In this document: positions 1-8,737 of the stretch, in pieces
How the letters are laid out: every line of letters starts with the position of its first letter
Position numbering within the stretch: position 1 is the first letter of the stretch
Origin: Pseudoxanthomonas suwonensis
Lineage (GTDB): Bacteria; Pseudomonadota; Gammaproteobacteria; Xanthomonadales; Xanthomonadaceae
Length of the DNA: 41,215 nt
Assembly (NCBI RefSeq): GCF_010093235.1
Contig: NZ_PDWP01000029.1
Location: 1 to 41,215 of the forward strand
Direction: 5' to 3'
The notes under the pieces: generated by a model
Told to the model about the DNA's origin: nothing
Databases searched by the model: none
The model's input: the letters and a program-made list of their open reading frames with translations, nothing else
Translations under genes and position numbers: made by a program

Positions 1-100
1 GGTCATGGCGCGGATTGTAGCGCCGGCTCCCGGCGCAGGCCGGGGAGGTGGGGCAGGCGGGCCTGCCGCCATCCGTTGGTGGCGCGGCCCGCCCCCGGAC

Positions 101-568
101 TCAGGCGTCCTGGGCCGGGCGCCGGTCCGGCTTGCGCCGGATGTAGACCTGCTTGTGCACCCGGGCCACGACCTCGCCGTTGGCGTCGACCACGTCGTTC
201 TCGAACCAGTGCAGGTACTTGTCGCCGCCGGCGGTGGCCTGGCGGATCTGCTCCAGCACCGCGTCGTCGACCCGGAAGGTGGTGGACACCCTGGTGCGCC
301 CCGGGCGCAGGAATTCGATCCGTCCCTCGCGGTCCCAGACCCAGTAGTCCCGGCCCAGGCAGTGCATCAGCAGCAGCATCCAGAACGGGTCGGTCATGGC
401 GAACAGGCTGCCGCCGAAGTGGGTGCCGACGTAGTTGCGGTTCCACGGGCGCAGGCGCAGTTCCACCCGGGCCTGGCGCCAGTCCGGGGACAGTGCGGCC
501 ACATGGATGCCGGTGAACAGGAACGGGGGCCACAGGTTCATCAAGTGGCGCATCAATGCTGGCGACAT
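101..568 (-). CDS. DUF4442 hot-dog-fold thioesterase-like protein
   Basis: A 155-residue cytoplasmic protein with the look of the DUF4442 (PaaI/YiiD-like hot-dog) family: it opens with [10 protein letters not shown], then has a central helix segment [20 protein letters not shown] typical of the hot-dog core helix, and ends in a basic tail. Such proteins are thought to hydrolyse or bind acyl-CoA or acyl-ACP, but no substrate is established for this family and none can be read here. The gene diverges from accD across 147 nt, which fits a lipid-related role. No Shine-Dalgarno is visible before the ATG at 568; an internal ATG five codons downstream is an alternative start. The family assignment is fairly secure, the enzymatic role is inference. 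Confidence 0.8.
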   Translation of the reverse strand: MSPALMRHLMNLWPPFLFTGIHVAALSPDWRQARVELRLRPWNRNYVGTHFGGSLFAMTDPFWMLLLMHCLGRDYWVWDREGRIEFLRPGRTRVSTTFRVDDAVLEQIRQATAGGDKYLHWFENDVVDANGEVVARVHKQVYIRRKPDRRPAQDA

Positions 569-601
569 CGTGGGTCGGGCTGGAACGACGGGGGCGCGCA
601 G

Positions 602-622
602 CGTACCATACGTGTTGGTACG
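602..622. promoter_or_regulatory. Inverted repeat between thioesterase and accD
   Basis: Perfect 7-bp arms CGTACCA (602-608) and TGGTACG (616-622) separated by 7 nt lie between the divergent DUF4442 and accD genes. The geometry suits a dimeric repressor such as a TetR-family protein. The regulator is unknown. Confidence 0.3.
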
Positions 623-659
623 GAAATGGTTTCATGCGCGGGCCGAGGGGGCGCTGGGC

Positions 660-665
660 TAGACT
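660..665 (+). promoter_or_regulatory. Possible -10 element of accD
   Basis: TAGACT sits about 50 nt before the accD ATG, in an otherwise GC-rich gap. No convincing -35 lies at 16-18 nt spacing, so this is a weak prediction. Confidence 0.25.
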
Positions 666-715
666 GTGCGCCTTTACCGGCCGTCCCGGCCGCTGAACGG
701 AACCGACCGCCCCGC

Positions 716-1603
716 ATGAGCTGGCTCAGCAAACTGATGCCCTCCGGCATCCGCACCGAAAGCGCCTCCAACCGCAAGCGCAGCGTCCCCGAGGGGCTGT
801 GGGAGAAGTGCGACCGCTGCGGCGCCGCGCTGTACCGCCCGGAGCTGGAGGAGAACCTGGAGGTGTGCCCCAAGTGCGCCTTCCACATGCCCATCCGTGC
901 CCGCGCGCGCCTGGCCTCGCTGTTCGACCCCGGCTCCACCACCGAGATCGCCGCCAGGCTGGCGCCGACCGACGTGCTGAAGTTCCGCGACCAGAAGCGC
1001 TACGCCGACCGCATCAAGTCCACCCAGAAGGCCACCGGCGAGTACGACGCCCTGATCGCGATGGAGGGCACGCTCAAGGGCCGTCCGCTGGTGGCCAGCT
1101 CGTTCGACTTCGCCTACATGGGCGGCTCGATGGGCTCGGTGGTGGGCGAGAAGTTCACCCTGGCGGCCGAGCGCGCGCTGGAGATCGGCGCCCCGTTCGT
1201 CAACTTCTCCGCCTCCGGCGGCGCGCGCATGCAGGAGAGCCTGTTCTCCCTGATGCAGATGGCCAAGACCTCGGCGGCGCTGGGGCGCCTGCGCGCGGCC
1301 GGCATCCCCTATATCTCGGTGCTGACCCATCCGACCACCGGCGGCGTCTCGGCCTCGTTCGCGATGCTGGGCGACCTCAACATCGCCGAGCCGGAGGCGC
1401 TGATCGGCTTCGCCGGTCCGCGCGTGATCGAGCAGACCGTGCGCGAGAAGCTGCCCGAGGGCTTCCAGCGCTCGGAGTTCCTGCTCGAGCACGGCGCCAT
1501 CGACCAGATCTGCGACCGCCGCGAGTTGCGCGACCGCCTGGCCACCCTGCTGGCGATGATGATGCGCCAGCCCAAGCCCGACGACGCCCTGGACGCAGCA
1601 TGA
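716..1603 (+). CDS. accD: Acetyl-CoA carboxylase carboxyltransferase subunit beta
   Basis: AccD, 295 residues, forms with AccA the carboxyltransferase that moves the carboxyl group from biotin on AccB to acetyl-CoA, giving malonyl-CoA for fatty acid synthesis in the cytoplasm. The N-terminal C4 zinc ribbon is complete (C32, C35, C51, C54 in CDRC and CPKC motifs), followed by the crotonase-like core with [14 protein letters not shown] and [14 protein letters not shown]. The ATG at 716 begins [15 protein letters not shown], the usual AccD start; the frame is open further upstream but that part has no family similarity. The stop overlaps the glmM start by 4 nt (ATGA), so the two are probably co-translated. 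Length is normal for the family. Confidence 0.97.
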   Translation: MSWLSKLMPSGIRTESASNRKRSVPEGLWEKCDRCGAALYRPELEENLEVCPKCAFHMPIRARARLASLFDPGSTTEIAARLAPTDVLKFRDQKRYADRIKSTQKATGEYDALIAMEGTLKGRPLVASSFDFAYMGGSMGSVVGEKFTLAAERALEIGAPFVNFSASGGARMQESLFSLMQMAKTSAALGRLRAAGIPYISVLTHPTTGGVSASFAMLGDLNIAEPEALIGFAGPRVIEQTVREKLPEGFQRSEFLLEHGAIDQICDRRELRDRLATLLAMMMRQPKPDDALDAA

Positions 1604-2955
1604 GCAGTTCCCGCCGCTACTTCGGCACCGACGGCATCCGCGGCCGGGTCGGTCAGGGACCGATTTCGGCCGATTTCGTGCTCCGCCTCGGCAATGCGCT
1701 GGGGCGGGTGCTGGCGGACAGCGGGCAGGCCCGCCCCACGGTGGTGATCGGCAAGGACACGCGCATCTCCGGCTACATGTTCGAGTCGGCCCTGGAGGCC
1801 GGCCTGGTCGCGGCCGGCGCCAACGTGCAGATGCTGGGCCCGATGCCCACGCCCGCCGTGGCCTTCCTGACCCGCACCCTGGGCGCCGACGCCGGCATCG
1901 TCATCAGCGCCTCGCACAACCCGCACTACGACAACGGCATCAAGTTCTTCTCGGCCGAAGGCGAGAAGCTCGCCGACCCCACCGACCGGGCGATCGGGGC
2001 CGCGCGGGACGAGCCGTTCTCGACGGTCGAATCCGGCCAGCTGGGCAAGGTCGCGCGCGCGCGCGACGCCGTCGGCCGCTACATCGAGTTCTGCAAGGCC
2101 TCGGTGCCGCGCGGCTTCGACCTGCGCGGGCTGAAGGTCGTGCTCGACTGCGCCCACGGCGCCACCTACCACATCGCCCCGCTGATGTTCCGCGAACTGG
2201 GCGCGGAGGTGACCGCCATCGGCGCCGCGCCGGACGGCGTGAACATCAACGCCGGCGTCGGCTCCATGCATATCGGCAACCTCGCGGCCAAGGTCGTGGA
2301 GGCCGGCGCCGACCTGGGCATCGCCTTCGACGGCGACGGCGACCGCGTGCTGATGGTCGACGCCCAGGGGCGCACCGTGGACGGCGACGGCCTGCTGTAC
2401 GTGCTGGCCCGCGACTGGCAGGCCAGCGGCCGCCTGCGCGGCCCGGTGGTCGGCACGCTGATGACCAACTACGGCCTGGAGCGCGCGCTGGAGCAGGCCG
2501 GTATCCCGTTCCAGCGGGCCAAGGTCGGCGACCGCTACGTGCACCAGGCCCTGGTCGAGGGCGGCGGCGTGCTCGGCGGCGAGGCTTCCGGCCACCTGCT
2601 GTGCCTGGATCGCGCCACCACCGGCGACGCCATCGTCAGCGCGCTGCAGGTGCTCGACGTCCTGCGCCGCGCCGGCCAGCGCCTGGACCAGGCCCTGGAA
2701 GGCCTGGCGGTCGTGCCGCAGGCCACGGTCAACGTGCGCCTGGATGGCGCGAAGGCGGCCGACGTCGTCGCTGCCGATGGCGTGCGCGAGGCGCTGCGGC
2801 AGGCGCAGTCGGCCGTGCAGGGCCGCGGCCGCGCCTTCCTGCGGCCGTCCGGTACCGAGCCGGTGGTGCGGGTCACGGTGGAAGCCGACGATGCCGCGCT
2901 GATGCAGGCCACCCTCGACACCCTTGCCTCGGCCGTGCGCCAGGCCGCCGGCTGA
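1600..2955 (+). CDS. glmM: Phosphoglucosamine mutase
   Basis: GlmM, 451 residues, converts glucosamine-6-phosphate to glucosamine-1-phosphate on the way to UDP-GlcNAc for peptidoglycan and LPS. All alpha-D-phosphohexomutase signatures are present: N-terminal YFGTDGIRG, the phosphoserine loop ISASHNP with S105 as the expected phosphorylated residue, the metal loop DGDGDR (D244, D246, D248), the sugar-specificity loop GGEASGH and the phosphate-binding RPSGTEP near the C terminus. The ATG overlaps the accD stop by 4 nt. The SASHNP plus GEASGH combination supports GlmM over phosphomannomutase. Downstream, a GC-only palindrome (2972-2995) separates it from the oxygenase gene. Confidence 0.97.
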   Translation: MSSSRRYFGTDGIRGRVGQGPISADFVLRLGNALGRVLADSGQARPTVVIGKDTRISGYMFESALEAGLVAAGANVQMLGPMPTPAVAFLTRTLGADAGIVISASHNPHYDNGIKFFSAEGEKLADPTDRAIGAARDEPFSTVESGQLGKVARARDAVGRYIEFCKASVPRGFDLRGLKVVLDCAHGATYHIAPLMFRELGAEVTAIGAAPDGVNINAGVGSMHIGNLAAKVVEAGADLGIAFDGDGDRVLMVDAQGRTVDGDGLLYVLARDWQASGRLRGPVVGTLMTNYGLERALEQAGIPFQRAKVGDRYVHQALVEGGGVLGGEASGHLLCLDRATTGDAIVSALQVLDVLRRAGQRLDQALEGLAVVPQATVNVRLDGAKAADVVAADGVREALRQAQSAVQGRGRAFLRPSGTEPVVRVTVEADDAALMQATLDTLASAVRQAAG

Positions 2956-2971
2956 AGCCGGCAAAGTCCCA

Positions 2972-2995
2972 GGCGCCGGCCGCGCGGCCGGCGCC
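2972..2995. repeat. GC-only palindrome after glmM
   Basis: A perfect 24-nt palindrome made only of G and C; the RNA would fold to about 10 bp with a CGCG loop. No T-run follows, so it is not a canonical terminator. It may dampen or stabilise the transcript between glmM and the next gene. Confidence 0.45.
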
Positions 2996-3020
2996 GCATC
3001 ACCCCGGAGTATTTCCCCTC

Positions 3021-3959
3021 ATGTCCGCCCGTATCCCCACCTTCGACATCACACGCTACGACACCGACCGCGAGGCCTTCGTGGCCGAGCTCGGTGCGGC
3101 CTACCGCGAGTGGGGCTTTGCCGGCATCAGCAACCATGGCATTTCGCCGGAACTGATCGACAACGCCTACGCCGCCTTCAAGAAGTTCTTCGCCCTCCCG
3201 GAGGAGGTGAAGAAGAAGTACCACGTGCCCGGCGGCGGCGGCGCCCGCGGCTACACCCCGTTCGGGGTGGAGACCGCCAAGGGCAGCAAGCACTTCGACC
3301 TGAAGGAGTTCTGGCACATCGGCCGCGAGATCCCGGACGATTCCAAGTACCGCCAGTTCATGGCGCCGAACCTGTGGCCGGAGGAAGTGCCGGAGTTCCG
3401 CGAGTACGGCTACGCCCTGTACCAGGCGCTGGATTCGCTTGGGTCGCGCGTGCTGAGCGCGCTGGCGCTGCACATCGGCCTGCCGGAGGACTTCTTCGCG
3501 GACAAGACCAACTTCGGCAACTCGATCCTGCGCCCGATCCACTACCCGCCGATCACCGCCGACGACATCCCCAACGTGCGCGCCGGCGCCCACGGCGACA
3601 TCAACTTCATCACCCTGCTGGTCGGCGCCAGCGCCGCGGGCCTGGAAGTGCGCTCGCACGAGGGCGAGTGGGTGCCGTTCACTTCCGAGGGCGACACCAT
3701 CGTGGTCAACATCGGCGACATGCTCGAGCGCCTGACCAACCACGTGTACCCGTCGACCATCCACCGCGTGGTCAACCCCCCGGGCGAGGAGGCGCGCAAG
3801 CCGCGCTACTCGGTGCCGTTCTTCCTGCACCCGAACCCGGATTTCCTGATCGACGTGCTGCCGTCGTGCGTGAGCGCGGACAACCCGAGCCGCTATCCGG
3901 AGCCGATCACCGCCCAGGGGTTCCTCGAGCAGCGCCTGCGCGAGATCAAGCTGAAGTAA
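3021..3959 (+). CDS. 2-oxoglutarate/Fe(II) oxygenase, isopenicillin-N-synthase family
   Basis: A 312-residue soluble oxygenase. The N-terminal DIOX_N-type region (PTFDITRYDTD, then WGFAGISNHGIS) is followed by a double-stranded beta-helix core carrying the iron triad H191-x-D193 (AHGDINFITLL) and H248 (STIHRVVNP), and R262-x-S264 (RYSVPFF), which binds the 2-oxoglutarate carboxylate. All catalytic residues are intact, so it should be active. The family includes IPNS, ACC oxidase, flavonoid and gibberellin oxidases and many bacterial enzymes of unknown substrate; the substrate cannot be read here. The start ATG lies behind CGGAG at 3004-3008. It sits between the cell-wall gene glmM and tpiA, so the context gives no clear pathway. 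A 15-bp hairpin follows its stop. Confidence 0.9.
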   Translation: MSARIPTFDITRYDTDREAFVAELGAAYREWGFAGISNHGISPELIDNAYAAFKKFFALPEEVKKKYHVPGGGGARGYTPFGVETAKGSKHFDLKEFWHIGREIPDDSKYRQFMAPNLWPEEVPEFREYGYALYQALDSLGSRVLSALALHIGLPEDFFADKTNFGNSILRPIHYPPITADDIPNVRAGAHGDINFITLLVGASAAGLEVRSHEGEWVPFTSEGDTIVVNIGDMLERLTNHVYPSTIHRVVNPPGEEARKPRYSVPFFLHPNPDFLIDVLPSCVSADNPSRYPEPITAQGFLEQRLREIKLK

Positions 3960-3966
3960 GCGCCAC

Positions 3967-4007
3967 GGAAAGCGCGTCCTGTCCTGCGTTGTCAGGGCGC
4001 GCTTTCC
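3967..4007. other. Long hairpin between oxygenase gene and tpiA
   Basis: The 15-nt arm 3967-3981 (GGAAAGCGCGTCCTG) pairs with 3993-4007 with a single G-U, leaving an 11-nt loop. It starts 7 nt after the oxygenase stop. No T-run follows on either strand, so it may be a weak or Rho-assisted terminator, or an mRNA-stabilising end. Confidence 0.5.
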
Positions 4008-4056
4008 CGTACCGCACGGTATCCTTCCGCGCGGTTACGTACTTACGGGAGCGGGC

Positions 4057-4815
4057 ATGCGTCGCAGGATCGTCGCGGGCAACTGGAAACTGTATGGCAC
4101 GCGGGACTTCGCGACCTCGCTGGTCGCCGAGGTCGCGGCGCAGGCCCCGATCCCCGGCGTCGAGCTGGTGGTCCTGCCGCCGATGCCCTACCTGGGCGAC
4201 CTGATCGAGGACTTCGAGGGTTCGGCCCTGCAGTTCGGTGCCCAGGACGTCAGTCCGCACGGCGAGGGCGCCTACACGGGCGAGGTCTCCGCCCGCATGG
4301 TGGCCGACGTCGGCGCGCGCTACACGCTGTGCGGCCATTCCGAGCGCCGCCGCTACCACGCCGAATCCAGCGAGCTGGTCGCGCGCAAGGTGCAGGCGGC
4401 CCTGGAGGCCGGCCTGGTGCCGATCCTGTGCCTGGGCGAGCACCTGGAGGACCGCGAGGCCGGCCGCGCCGAGGAGGTCATCGCCGGGCAGCTGCAGCCG
4501 GTGCTGGACCGGGGCGGGGTGGGGGGCTTGGCCGGCGCGGTGGTCGCCTACGAGCCATGCTGGGCCATCGGCACCGGCCGGACCGCCAGCCCGGAGCAGG
4601 CCCAGGAGATGCACGCATTCATCCGTCGCCAGATCGCCGCGCACGATGCTAGAATCGCCGATTCGCTGCCCATCCTTTACGGGGGCAGCGTGAAGCCCGA
4701 CAACGCCGGCGCGCTGTGCGCGCAGCCGGACGTGGACGGCGGGCTGATCGGCGGCGCCTCCCTGGTGGCCGCGGATTTCCTGGCCATTGCCCGGGCCGCT
4801 GCGGCGGCCCGGTAA
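4057..4815 (+). CDS. tpiA: Triosephosphate isomerase
   Basis: TpiA, 252 residues, interconverts dihydroxyacetone phosphate and glyceraldehyde-3-phosphate in glycolysis and gluconeogenesis. The TIM-barrel active site is complete: N9 and K11 (AGNWKLYG), H94 in CGHSERR, E166 in AYEPCWAIGTGRTAS, the phosphate-binding GGSVKPDN and the C-terminal VDGGLIGGASL. GGGAG at 4047-4051 is a good Shine-Dalgarno for the ATG. Only 14 nt separate it from secG, the common tpiA-secG arrangement in proteobacteria. Confidence 0.98.
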   Translation: MRRRIVAGNWKLYGTRDFATSLVAEVAAQAPIPGVELVVLPPMPYLGDLIEDFEGSALQFGAQDVSPHGEGAYTGEVSARMVADVGARYTLCGHSERRRYHAESSELVARKVQAALEAGLVPILCLGEHLEDREAGRAEEVIAGQLQPVLDRGGVGGLAGAVVAYEPCWAIGTGRTASPEQAQEMHAFIRRQIAAHDARIADSLPILYGGSVKPDNAGALCAQPDVDGGLIGGASLVAADFLAIARAAAAAR

Positions 4816-4829
4816 GCGAGACCCTGACA

Positions 4830-5258
4830 ATGCTGATGCTGATCCTCAACGTGGTGTACGTGCTGGTGGCGATCGCCATGATCGTGCTGATCCTGCTGCA
4901 GCGCGGCGCCGGCGCGGCCGCCGGCTCCGGCTTCGGCGCGGGCGCCTCCGGCACGGTGTTCGGCGCGCGCGGCGCGTCCAACTTCCTGTCCAAGAGCACC
5001 AAGTGGCTGGCCGTGGTGTTCTTCGGCATCAGCCTGTTCATGGCCTGGTACGCCACCCACGGCGCGCGCCCGGTGGTGGACCAGGACCTGGGCGTGATGG
5101 GCCAGCTGGAAGTCCCGGCGGCTCCGTCCGTGGCGCCCGGCGAGCTGCCGCCGCCGCCTGCCGCCTCCGAGGTGCCGGCCGCCGCGCCGGCCGCCAGCGA
5201 GGTCCCGGCGCCGGCGCAGCAGGAAAATGCGCAAGAGGCTGCTACTCCGGCCGAGTAA
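4830..5258 (+). CDS. secG: Preprotein translocase subunit SecG
   Basis: SecG, 142 residues, is the small inner-membrane partner of SecYE that assists protein export. Two membrane helices are visible (about residues 4-22 and 50-72), joined by the diagnostic loop LLQRGAGAAAGSGFGAGASGT. The rest is an Ala/Pro/Glu-rich hydrophilic tail of roughly 60 residues, longer than in E. coli SecG (110 residues in all) but of the kind often seen in this lineage. The first ATG (4830) was chosen; a second ATG lies two codons later. The Shine-Dalgarno is weak (GCGAGA), so coupling with tpiA is likely. tRNA-Leu follows 43 nt later, as in the classical secG-leuU arrangement. Confidence 0.95.
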   Translation: MLMLILNVVYVLVAIAMIVLILLQRGAGAAAGSGFGAGASGTVFGARGASNFLSKSTKWLAVVFFGISLFMAWYATHGARPVVDQDLGVMGQLEVPAAPSVAPGELPPPPAASEVPAAAPAASEVPAPAQQENAQEAATPAE

Positions 5259-5268
5259 CGCGTACAAT
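5240..5268 (+). promoter_or_regulatory. Possible promoter for tRNA-Leu
   Basis: TACAAT (5263-5268) lies 33 nt before the tRNA. The hexamer 17 nt upstream (TGCTAC, inside the secG end) is a poor -35. The tRNA may also be transcribed from upstream. Confidence 0.35.
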
Positions 5269-5301
5269 GCGCCGCGCGCCGCAGCCGGCGCGAGAGTTTC
5301 A

Positions 5302-5386
5302 GCCCAGGTGGCGGAATTGGTAGACGCACTACCTTGAGGTGGTAGCGACGAGAGTCGTAGGGGTTCGAGTCCCCTCTTGGGCACCA
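5302..5386 (+). tRNA. tRNA-Leu, anticodon GAG
   Basis: An 85-nt cloverleaf with the encoded CCA. The acceptor arm GCCCAGG pairs with CTTGGGC (one G-U); the anticodon arm CTACC-TTGAGGT-GGTAG gives anticodon GAG for CUC/CUU codons; a long variable arm (CGACGAGAGTCG) marks it as a class II leucine tRNA; the T-arm reads GGGTTCGAGTCCC. It corresponds to leuU, located after secG as in other gammaproteobacteria. Confidence 0.97.
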
Positions 5387-5418
5387 AAACACGGCCCGGC
5401 GTGTATGCCGGGCGAAGA

Positions 5419-5446
5419 AGGCCCGCTTCGGCGGGCTTCTTTGTTT
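5419..5446 (+). terminator. Rho-independent terminator after tRNA-Leu
   Basis: GCCCGC (5421-5426), a TTCG tetraloop and GCGGGC (5431-5436), extended by two pairs, are followed by the T-rich TTCTTTGTTT. It ends the tpiA-secG-tRNA transcript before the nuo promoter. Confidence 0.85.
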
Positions 5447-5487
5447 CCGCGGAAAGTTGAGGAAGCGTCGATAAAGGGGGCAAAGCG

Positions 5488-5516
5488 TTTACCCTTGTCT
5501 TCGCGGAGGCTACAAT
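5488..5516 (+). promoter_or_regulatory. Sigma70-like promoter of the nuo operon
   Basis: TTTACC (5488-5493), a 17-nt spacer, then TACAAT (5511-5516). This is directly after the tRNA terminator and about 160 nt ahead of nuoA. The leader between them carries a CCGCGG-(5 nt)-CCGCGG hairpin at 5579-5595 and no gene that can be supported. Confidence 0.6.
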
Positions 5517-5679
5517 TCCGCTGCTATGCACAACCGCGCGGCCGGGTCTTCCCGTGCCGCGCGGCGCATTGGCGAGTACCGCGGCCAGGCCGCGGCAGGA
5601 CAGGCGAGGGGAGTGCCGCGCGTGCGGTCCCGTCGCCCACCCAAGCCCGCTCCCGGGCAGAGGCAAGAGAGAACCACAC

Positions 5680-6036
5680 GTGCTGGCCCAATACCTGCCG
5701 ACCCTGCTGTTCCTGATCGTGGCCACCGGGATCGGCGTTGCGCTGATCATCGTCGGCCGCGTGCTCGGACCCCGCAGTCCGGACGCCCGGAAGCTGTCGC
5801 CCTACGAGTGCGGCTTCGAGGCGTTCGAGGACGCGCGCATGAAGTTCGACGTGCGCTACTACCTGATCGCGATCCAGTTCATCGTCTTCGACCTGGAAAT
5901 CATCTTCATCGTGCCGTGGACCCTCGTGTTCCAGGACCTGGGGCCGCGCGCGCTGGTCACCATGGGCCTGTTCGTGGGGATGCTCTTCCTCGGCTTCGTC
6001 TACGTCTGGAAGAAGGGAGCGCTCGAATGGGAGTGA
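5680..6036 (+). CDS. nuoA: NADH-quinone oxidoreductase subunit A
   Basis: NuoA, 118 residues, is a small membrane subunit of complex I next to the quinone channel. Three membrane helices are visible (about residues 8-28, 62-82 and 89-109); the conserved loop [19 protein letters not shown] and the segment [14 protein letters not shown] are diagnostic. The start is GTG at 5680 behind AAGAGAG; the frame stays open upstream but that stretch has no NuoA similarity. Its last 10 nt overlap nuoB. It opens the 14-gene operon. Confidence 0.96.
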   Translation: MLAQYLPTLLFLIVATGIGVALIIVGRVLGPRSPDARKLSPYECGFEAFEDARMKFDVRYYLIAIQFIVFDLEIIFIVPWTLVFQDLGPRALVTMGLFVGMLFLGFVYVWKKGALEWE

Positions 6037-6605
6037 TCCAAACCATCGACCGCCTGATGACCAACCCGATGCCCGAGGCGCGGGTTGAGGACATCCTGCG
6101 GCCCGCCGGCGAGAACCCGCTGCTGGAGAAGGGTTACGTCACCACCAGCGTCGACGCGCTGGTCAACTGGGCGCGCACCGGCTCGATGTGGCCGATGACC
6201 TTCGGCCTGGCCTGCTGCGCGGTCGAGATGATGCACGCCGGCGCCGCGCGCCTGGACCTGGACCGCTACGGCGTGGTGTTCCGCCCGTCGCCGCGCCAGT
6301 CGGACGTGATGATCGTGGCCGGCACCCTGGTCAACAAGATGGCCCCGGCGCTGCGCAAGGTCTACGACCAGATGCCCGACCCGAAGTGGGTCATCTCCAT
6401 GGGCAGCTGCGCCAACGGCGGCGGCTACTACCACTACTCGTACTCGGTGGTGCGCGGCTGCGACCGCATCGTGCCGGTGGACATCTACGTGCCCGGCTGC
6501 CCGCCGACGGCCGAAGCGCTGGTCTACGGCATCCTGCAGCTGCAGAAGAAGATCTGGCGCACGCAGACGGTGGCGGCGAAGAAGAACAACACCATCGCCC
6601 GCTGA
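6027..6605 (+). CDS. nuoB: NADH-quinone oxidoreductase subunit B
   Basis: NuoB, 192 residues, carries the terminal iron-sulfur cluster N2 that hands electrons to ubiquinone. The cluster ligands are all present: adjacent C63 and C64 ([10 protein letters not shown]), C128 (MGSCANGGG) and C158 ([11 protein letters not shown]). The protein lies in the peripheral arm at the membrane junction, in contact with NuoD. The ATG at 6027 overlaps the nuoA end by 10 nt, so coupling is likely. The C terminus ([10 protein letters not shown]) is short and polar. Confidence 0.97.
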   Translation: MGVIQTIDRLMTNPMPEARVEDILRPAGENPLLEKGYVTTSVDALVNWARTGSMWPMTFGLACCAVEMMHAGAARLDLDRYGVVFRPSPRQSDVMIVAGTLVNKMAPALRKVYDQMPDPKWVISMGSCANGGGYYHYSYSVVRGCDRIVPVDIYVPGCPPTAEALVYGILQLQKKIWRTQTVAAKKNNTIAR

Positions 6606-6665
6606 TCCTCCCTCCAAGATCCACCGCGCGCCCTGCGCGCACGAACGACGGAAACGCCAAGCCCC

Positions 6666-7418
6666 ATGGCCGAGCCAGCTGCCACCTTCGCCCAGCGACT
6701 GCGCGACCGATTCCCCGGCGCCACGGTCACCGTGGCCGAGCCCCGTGGTGAAGTCACCCTCGAGGCCTCCGCCCAGGACCTGCTCGCCACCTGCGTCGCC
6801 CTGCGCGACGAGTTCGGCTTCGAGCAGCTCACCGATCTGTGCGGCATCGACTACATGGGCTACGGAAGCGACGAGTGGGACACCGACGACGTGTCCTCCA
6901 CCGGCTTCAGCCGCGGCGTCGAGGGCAAGGGCCCGGGCCGCTTCGGCTGGGGCGAGAGGCCCAGCGAGCAGGGCGAGGCCGGCATCGAGCCGGTGCTGGT
7001 GCCGGAGCGCCGCTTCGCCGCGGTCGTCCACCTGATCTCGTATTCGAACAACCGCCGCCTGCGCGTGCGCTGCTTCGCCCAGGACGACTCCCTGCCGGTC
7101 GTGCCGTCGCTGACCCCGGTCTGGCGCGGCGCCAACTGGTTCGAGCGCGAGGCGTTCGACCTGTACGGCATTATCTTCGAAGGCCATCCGGACCTGCGCC
7201 GGATCATGACGGACTACGGTTTCGTCGGCCATCCGTTCCGCAAGGACTTCCCGCTGATCGGCAACGTCGAGGTCCGCTACGACGAAGAGCGCAAGCGCGT
7301 GGTCTACGAGCCGGTGACCTCGGTCGAGCCGCGCGTCGGCGTGCCGCGCGTGATCCGCGACGACGCCCGCTACCAGACCGCCGCGGGCGAAGCCGCACAA
7401 CGGGAGGCCGCCAAGTGA
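6666..7418 (+). CDS. nuoC: NADH-quinone oxidoreductase subunit C
   Basis: NuoC (30-kDa subunit), 250 residues, a structural part of the peripheral arm. The signature [20 protein letters not shown] (about residues 160-179), followed by [15 protein letters not shown], is clear. Between the first beta region (CGIDYMGYG) and [10 protein letters not shown] is an additional acidic and Gly-rich stretch of about 45 residues (roughly 68-114) that E. coli and mitochondrial homologues lack; I recall a similar insertion in Xanthomonas NuoC. NuoC and NuoD are separate genes here, not fused as in E. coli. Its stop overlaps the nuoD start by 4 nt. Confidence 0.96.
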   Translation: MAEPAATFAQRLRDRFPGATVTVAEPRGEVTLEASAQDLLATCVALRDEFGFEQLTDLCGIDYMGYGSDEWDTDDVSSTGFSRGVEGKGPGRFGWGERPSEQGEAGIEPVLVPERRFAAVVHLISYSNNRRLRVRCFAQDDSLPVVPSLTPVWRGANWFEREAFDLYGIIFEGHPDLRRIMTDYGFVGHPFRKDFPLIGNVEVRYDEERKRVVYEPVTSVEPRVGVPRVIRDDARYQTAAGEAAQREAAK

Positions 7419-8737
7419 GCGCCCAGATGCTTACTGACAACCACAGCCAGCCGGGCCAGCCGGCCGGCGGCTCCGCCGTTCCGCGGCAGGAGATCCGCAA
7501 CTACACGATGAACTTCGGCCCGCAGCATCCGGCCGCGCACGGCGTGCTGCGCCTGATCCTGGAGATGGACGGCGAGACCATCGTCCGCGCCGACCCGCAC
7601 GTGGGCCTGCTCCACCGCGGCACCGAGAAGCTGGCCGAGTCCAAGCCGTTCAACCAGTCGATCCCGTACATGGACCGCCTGGACTACGTGTCGATGATGT
7701 GCAACGAGCACGCCTACGTGCGCGCGATCGAGACCCTGCTGGGGATCGAGGCGCCGGAGCGCGCCCAGTACATCCGCACGATGTTCGACGAGATCACCCG
7801 CATCCTGAACCACCTGATGTGGGTCGGTTCCAACGCGCTGGACCTGGGCGCGATGGCGGTGTTCCTGTACGCGTTCCGCGAGCGCGAGGAGCTGATGGAC
7901 GTCTACGAGGCGGTCAGCGGCGCGCGCATGCACGCGGCCTACTACCGCCCGGGCGGCGTCTACCGCGACCTGCCGGACCACATGCCGAAGTACAAGGAGT
8001 CGCCCTGGCACAAGGGCGCCAAGCTCAAGCGCTTCAACGAGGCGCGCGAGGGTTCGCTCCTGGACTACATCGAGCACTTCACCCGCGAGTTCCCCAAGCG
8101 CGTCGACGAGTACGAGACGCTGCTGACGGACAACCGCATCTGGAAGCAGCGCACCGTCGGCATCGGCGTGGTCACCCCCGAGCAGGCCCATGCCTGGGGC
8201 ATGACCGGCCCGATGCTGCGCGGTTCGGGCATCGCCTGGGACCTGCGCAAGAAGCAGCCGTACGCCAAGTACGACGCGGTGGACTTCGACATCCCGGTCG
8301 GCGTCAACGGCGACTGCTACGACCGCTACCTGGTCCGCATCGCCGAGATGCGCGAGTCGAACCGCATCATCGCCCAGTGCGTGAAGTGGCTGAAGGAAAA
8401 CCCCGGCCCGGTGATGGTCAGGAACTTCAAGGTCGCCCCTCCCAAGCGGGAGGAGATGAAGGACGACATGGAAGCCCTGATCCACCACTTCAAGCTGTTC
8501 TCCGAGGGCTACTGCGTGCCGGCCGGCGAGACCTACGCCGCGGTCGAGGCGCCCAAGGGCGAGTTCGGCTGCTACCTGGTTTCCGACGGCGCCAACAAGC
8601 CGTTCCGCGTGCACCTGCGCGCCCCGGGCTTCGCGCACCTGTCGTCGATCGACGAGATCGTGCGCGGCCACATGCTGGCCGACGTCGTGGCCATGATCGG
8701 TACTTATGACCTTGTGTTTGGTGAGGTGGATCGATGA
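7415..8737 (+). CDS. nuoD: NADH-quinone oxidoreductase subunit D
   Basis: NuoD (49-kDa subunit), 440 residues, forms the quinone-binding pocket with NuoB. The conserved [27 protein letters not shown], the [10 protein letters not shown] helix and the C-terminal [18 protein letters not shown] are present. GTG at 7415 was chosen because GGGAGG (7402-7407) is 7 nt before it, whereas the in-frame ATG at 7427 would be 19 nt away; both are possible. The start overlaps the nuoC stop (GTGA) and the end overlaps nuoE (ATGA). It derives from the hydrogenase large subunit family but has no metal site. Confidence 0.96.
   Translation: MSAQMLTDNHSQPGQPAGGSAVPRQEIRNYTMNFGPQHPAAHGVLRLILEMDGETIVRADPHVGLLHRGTEKLAESKPFNQSIPYMDRLDYVSMMCNEHAYVRAIETLLGIEAPERAQYIRTMFDEITRILNHLMWVGSNALDLGAMAVFLYAFREREELMDVYEAVSGARMHAAYYRPGGVYRDLPDHMPKYKESPWHKGAKLKRFNEAREGSLLDYIEHFTREFPKRVDEYETLLTDNRIWKQRTVGIGVVTPEQAHAWGMTGPMLRGSGIAWDLRKKQPYAKYDAVDFDIPVGVNGDCYDRYLVRIAEMRESNRIIAQCVKWLKENPGPVMVRNFKVAPPKREEMKDDMEALIHHFKLFSEGYCVPAGETYAAVEAPKGEFGCYLVSDGANKPFRVHLRAPGFAHLSSIDEIVRGHMLADVVAMIGTYDLVFGEVDR

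Noticed and set aside
52-67. Hairpin GGCAGG/CCTGCC downstream of the thioesterase-like gene as a terminator
   Set aside because: Short stem and no T-run on the minus strand.
4649-4654. TAGAAT inside tpiA as a promoter for secG
   Set aside because: No -35 at suitable spacing, it lies in conserved coding sequence, and tpiA-secG spacing suggests co-transcription.
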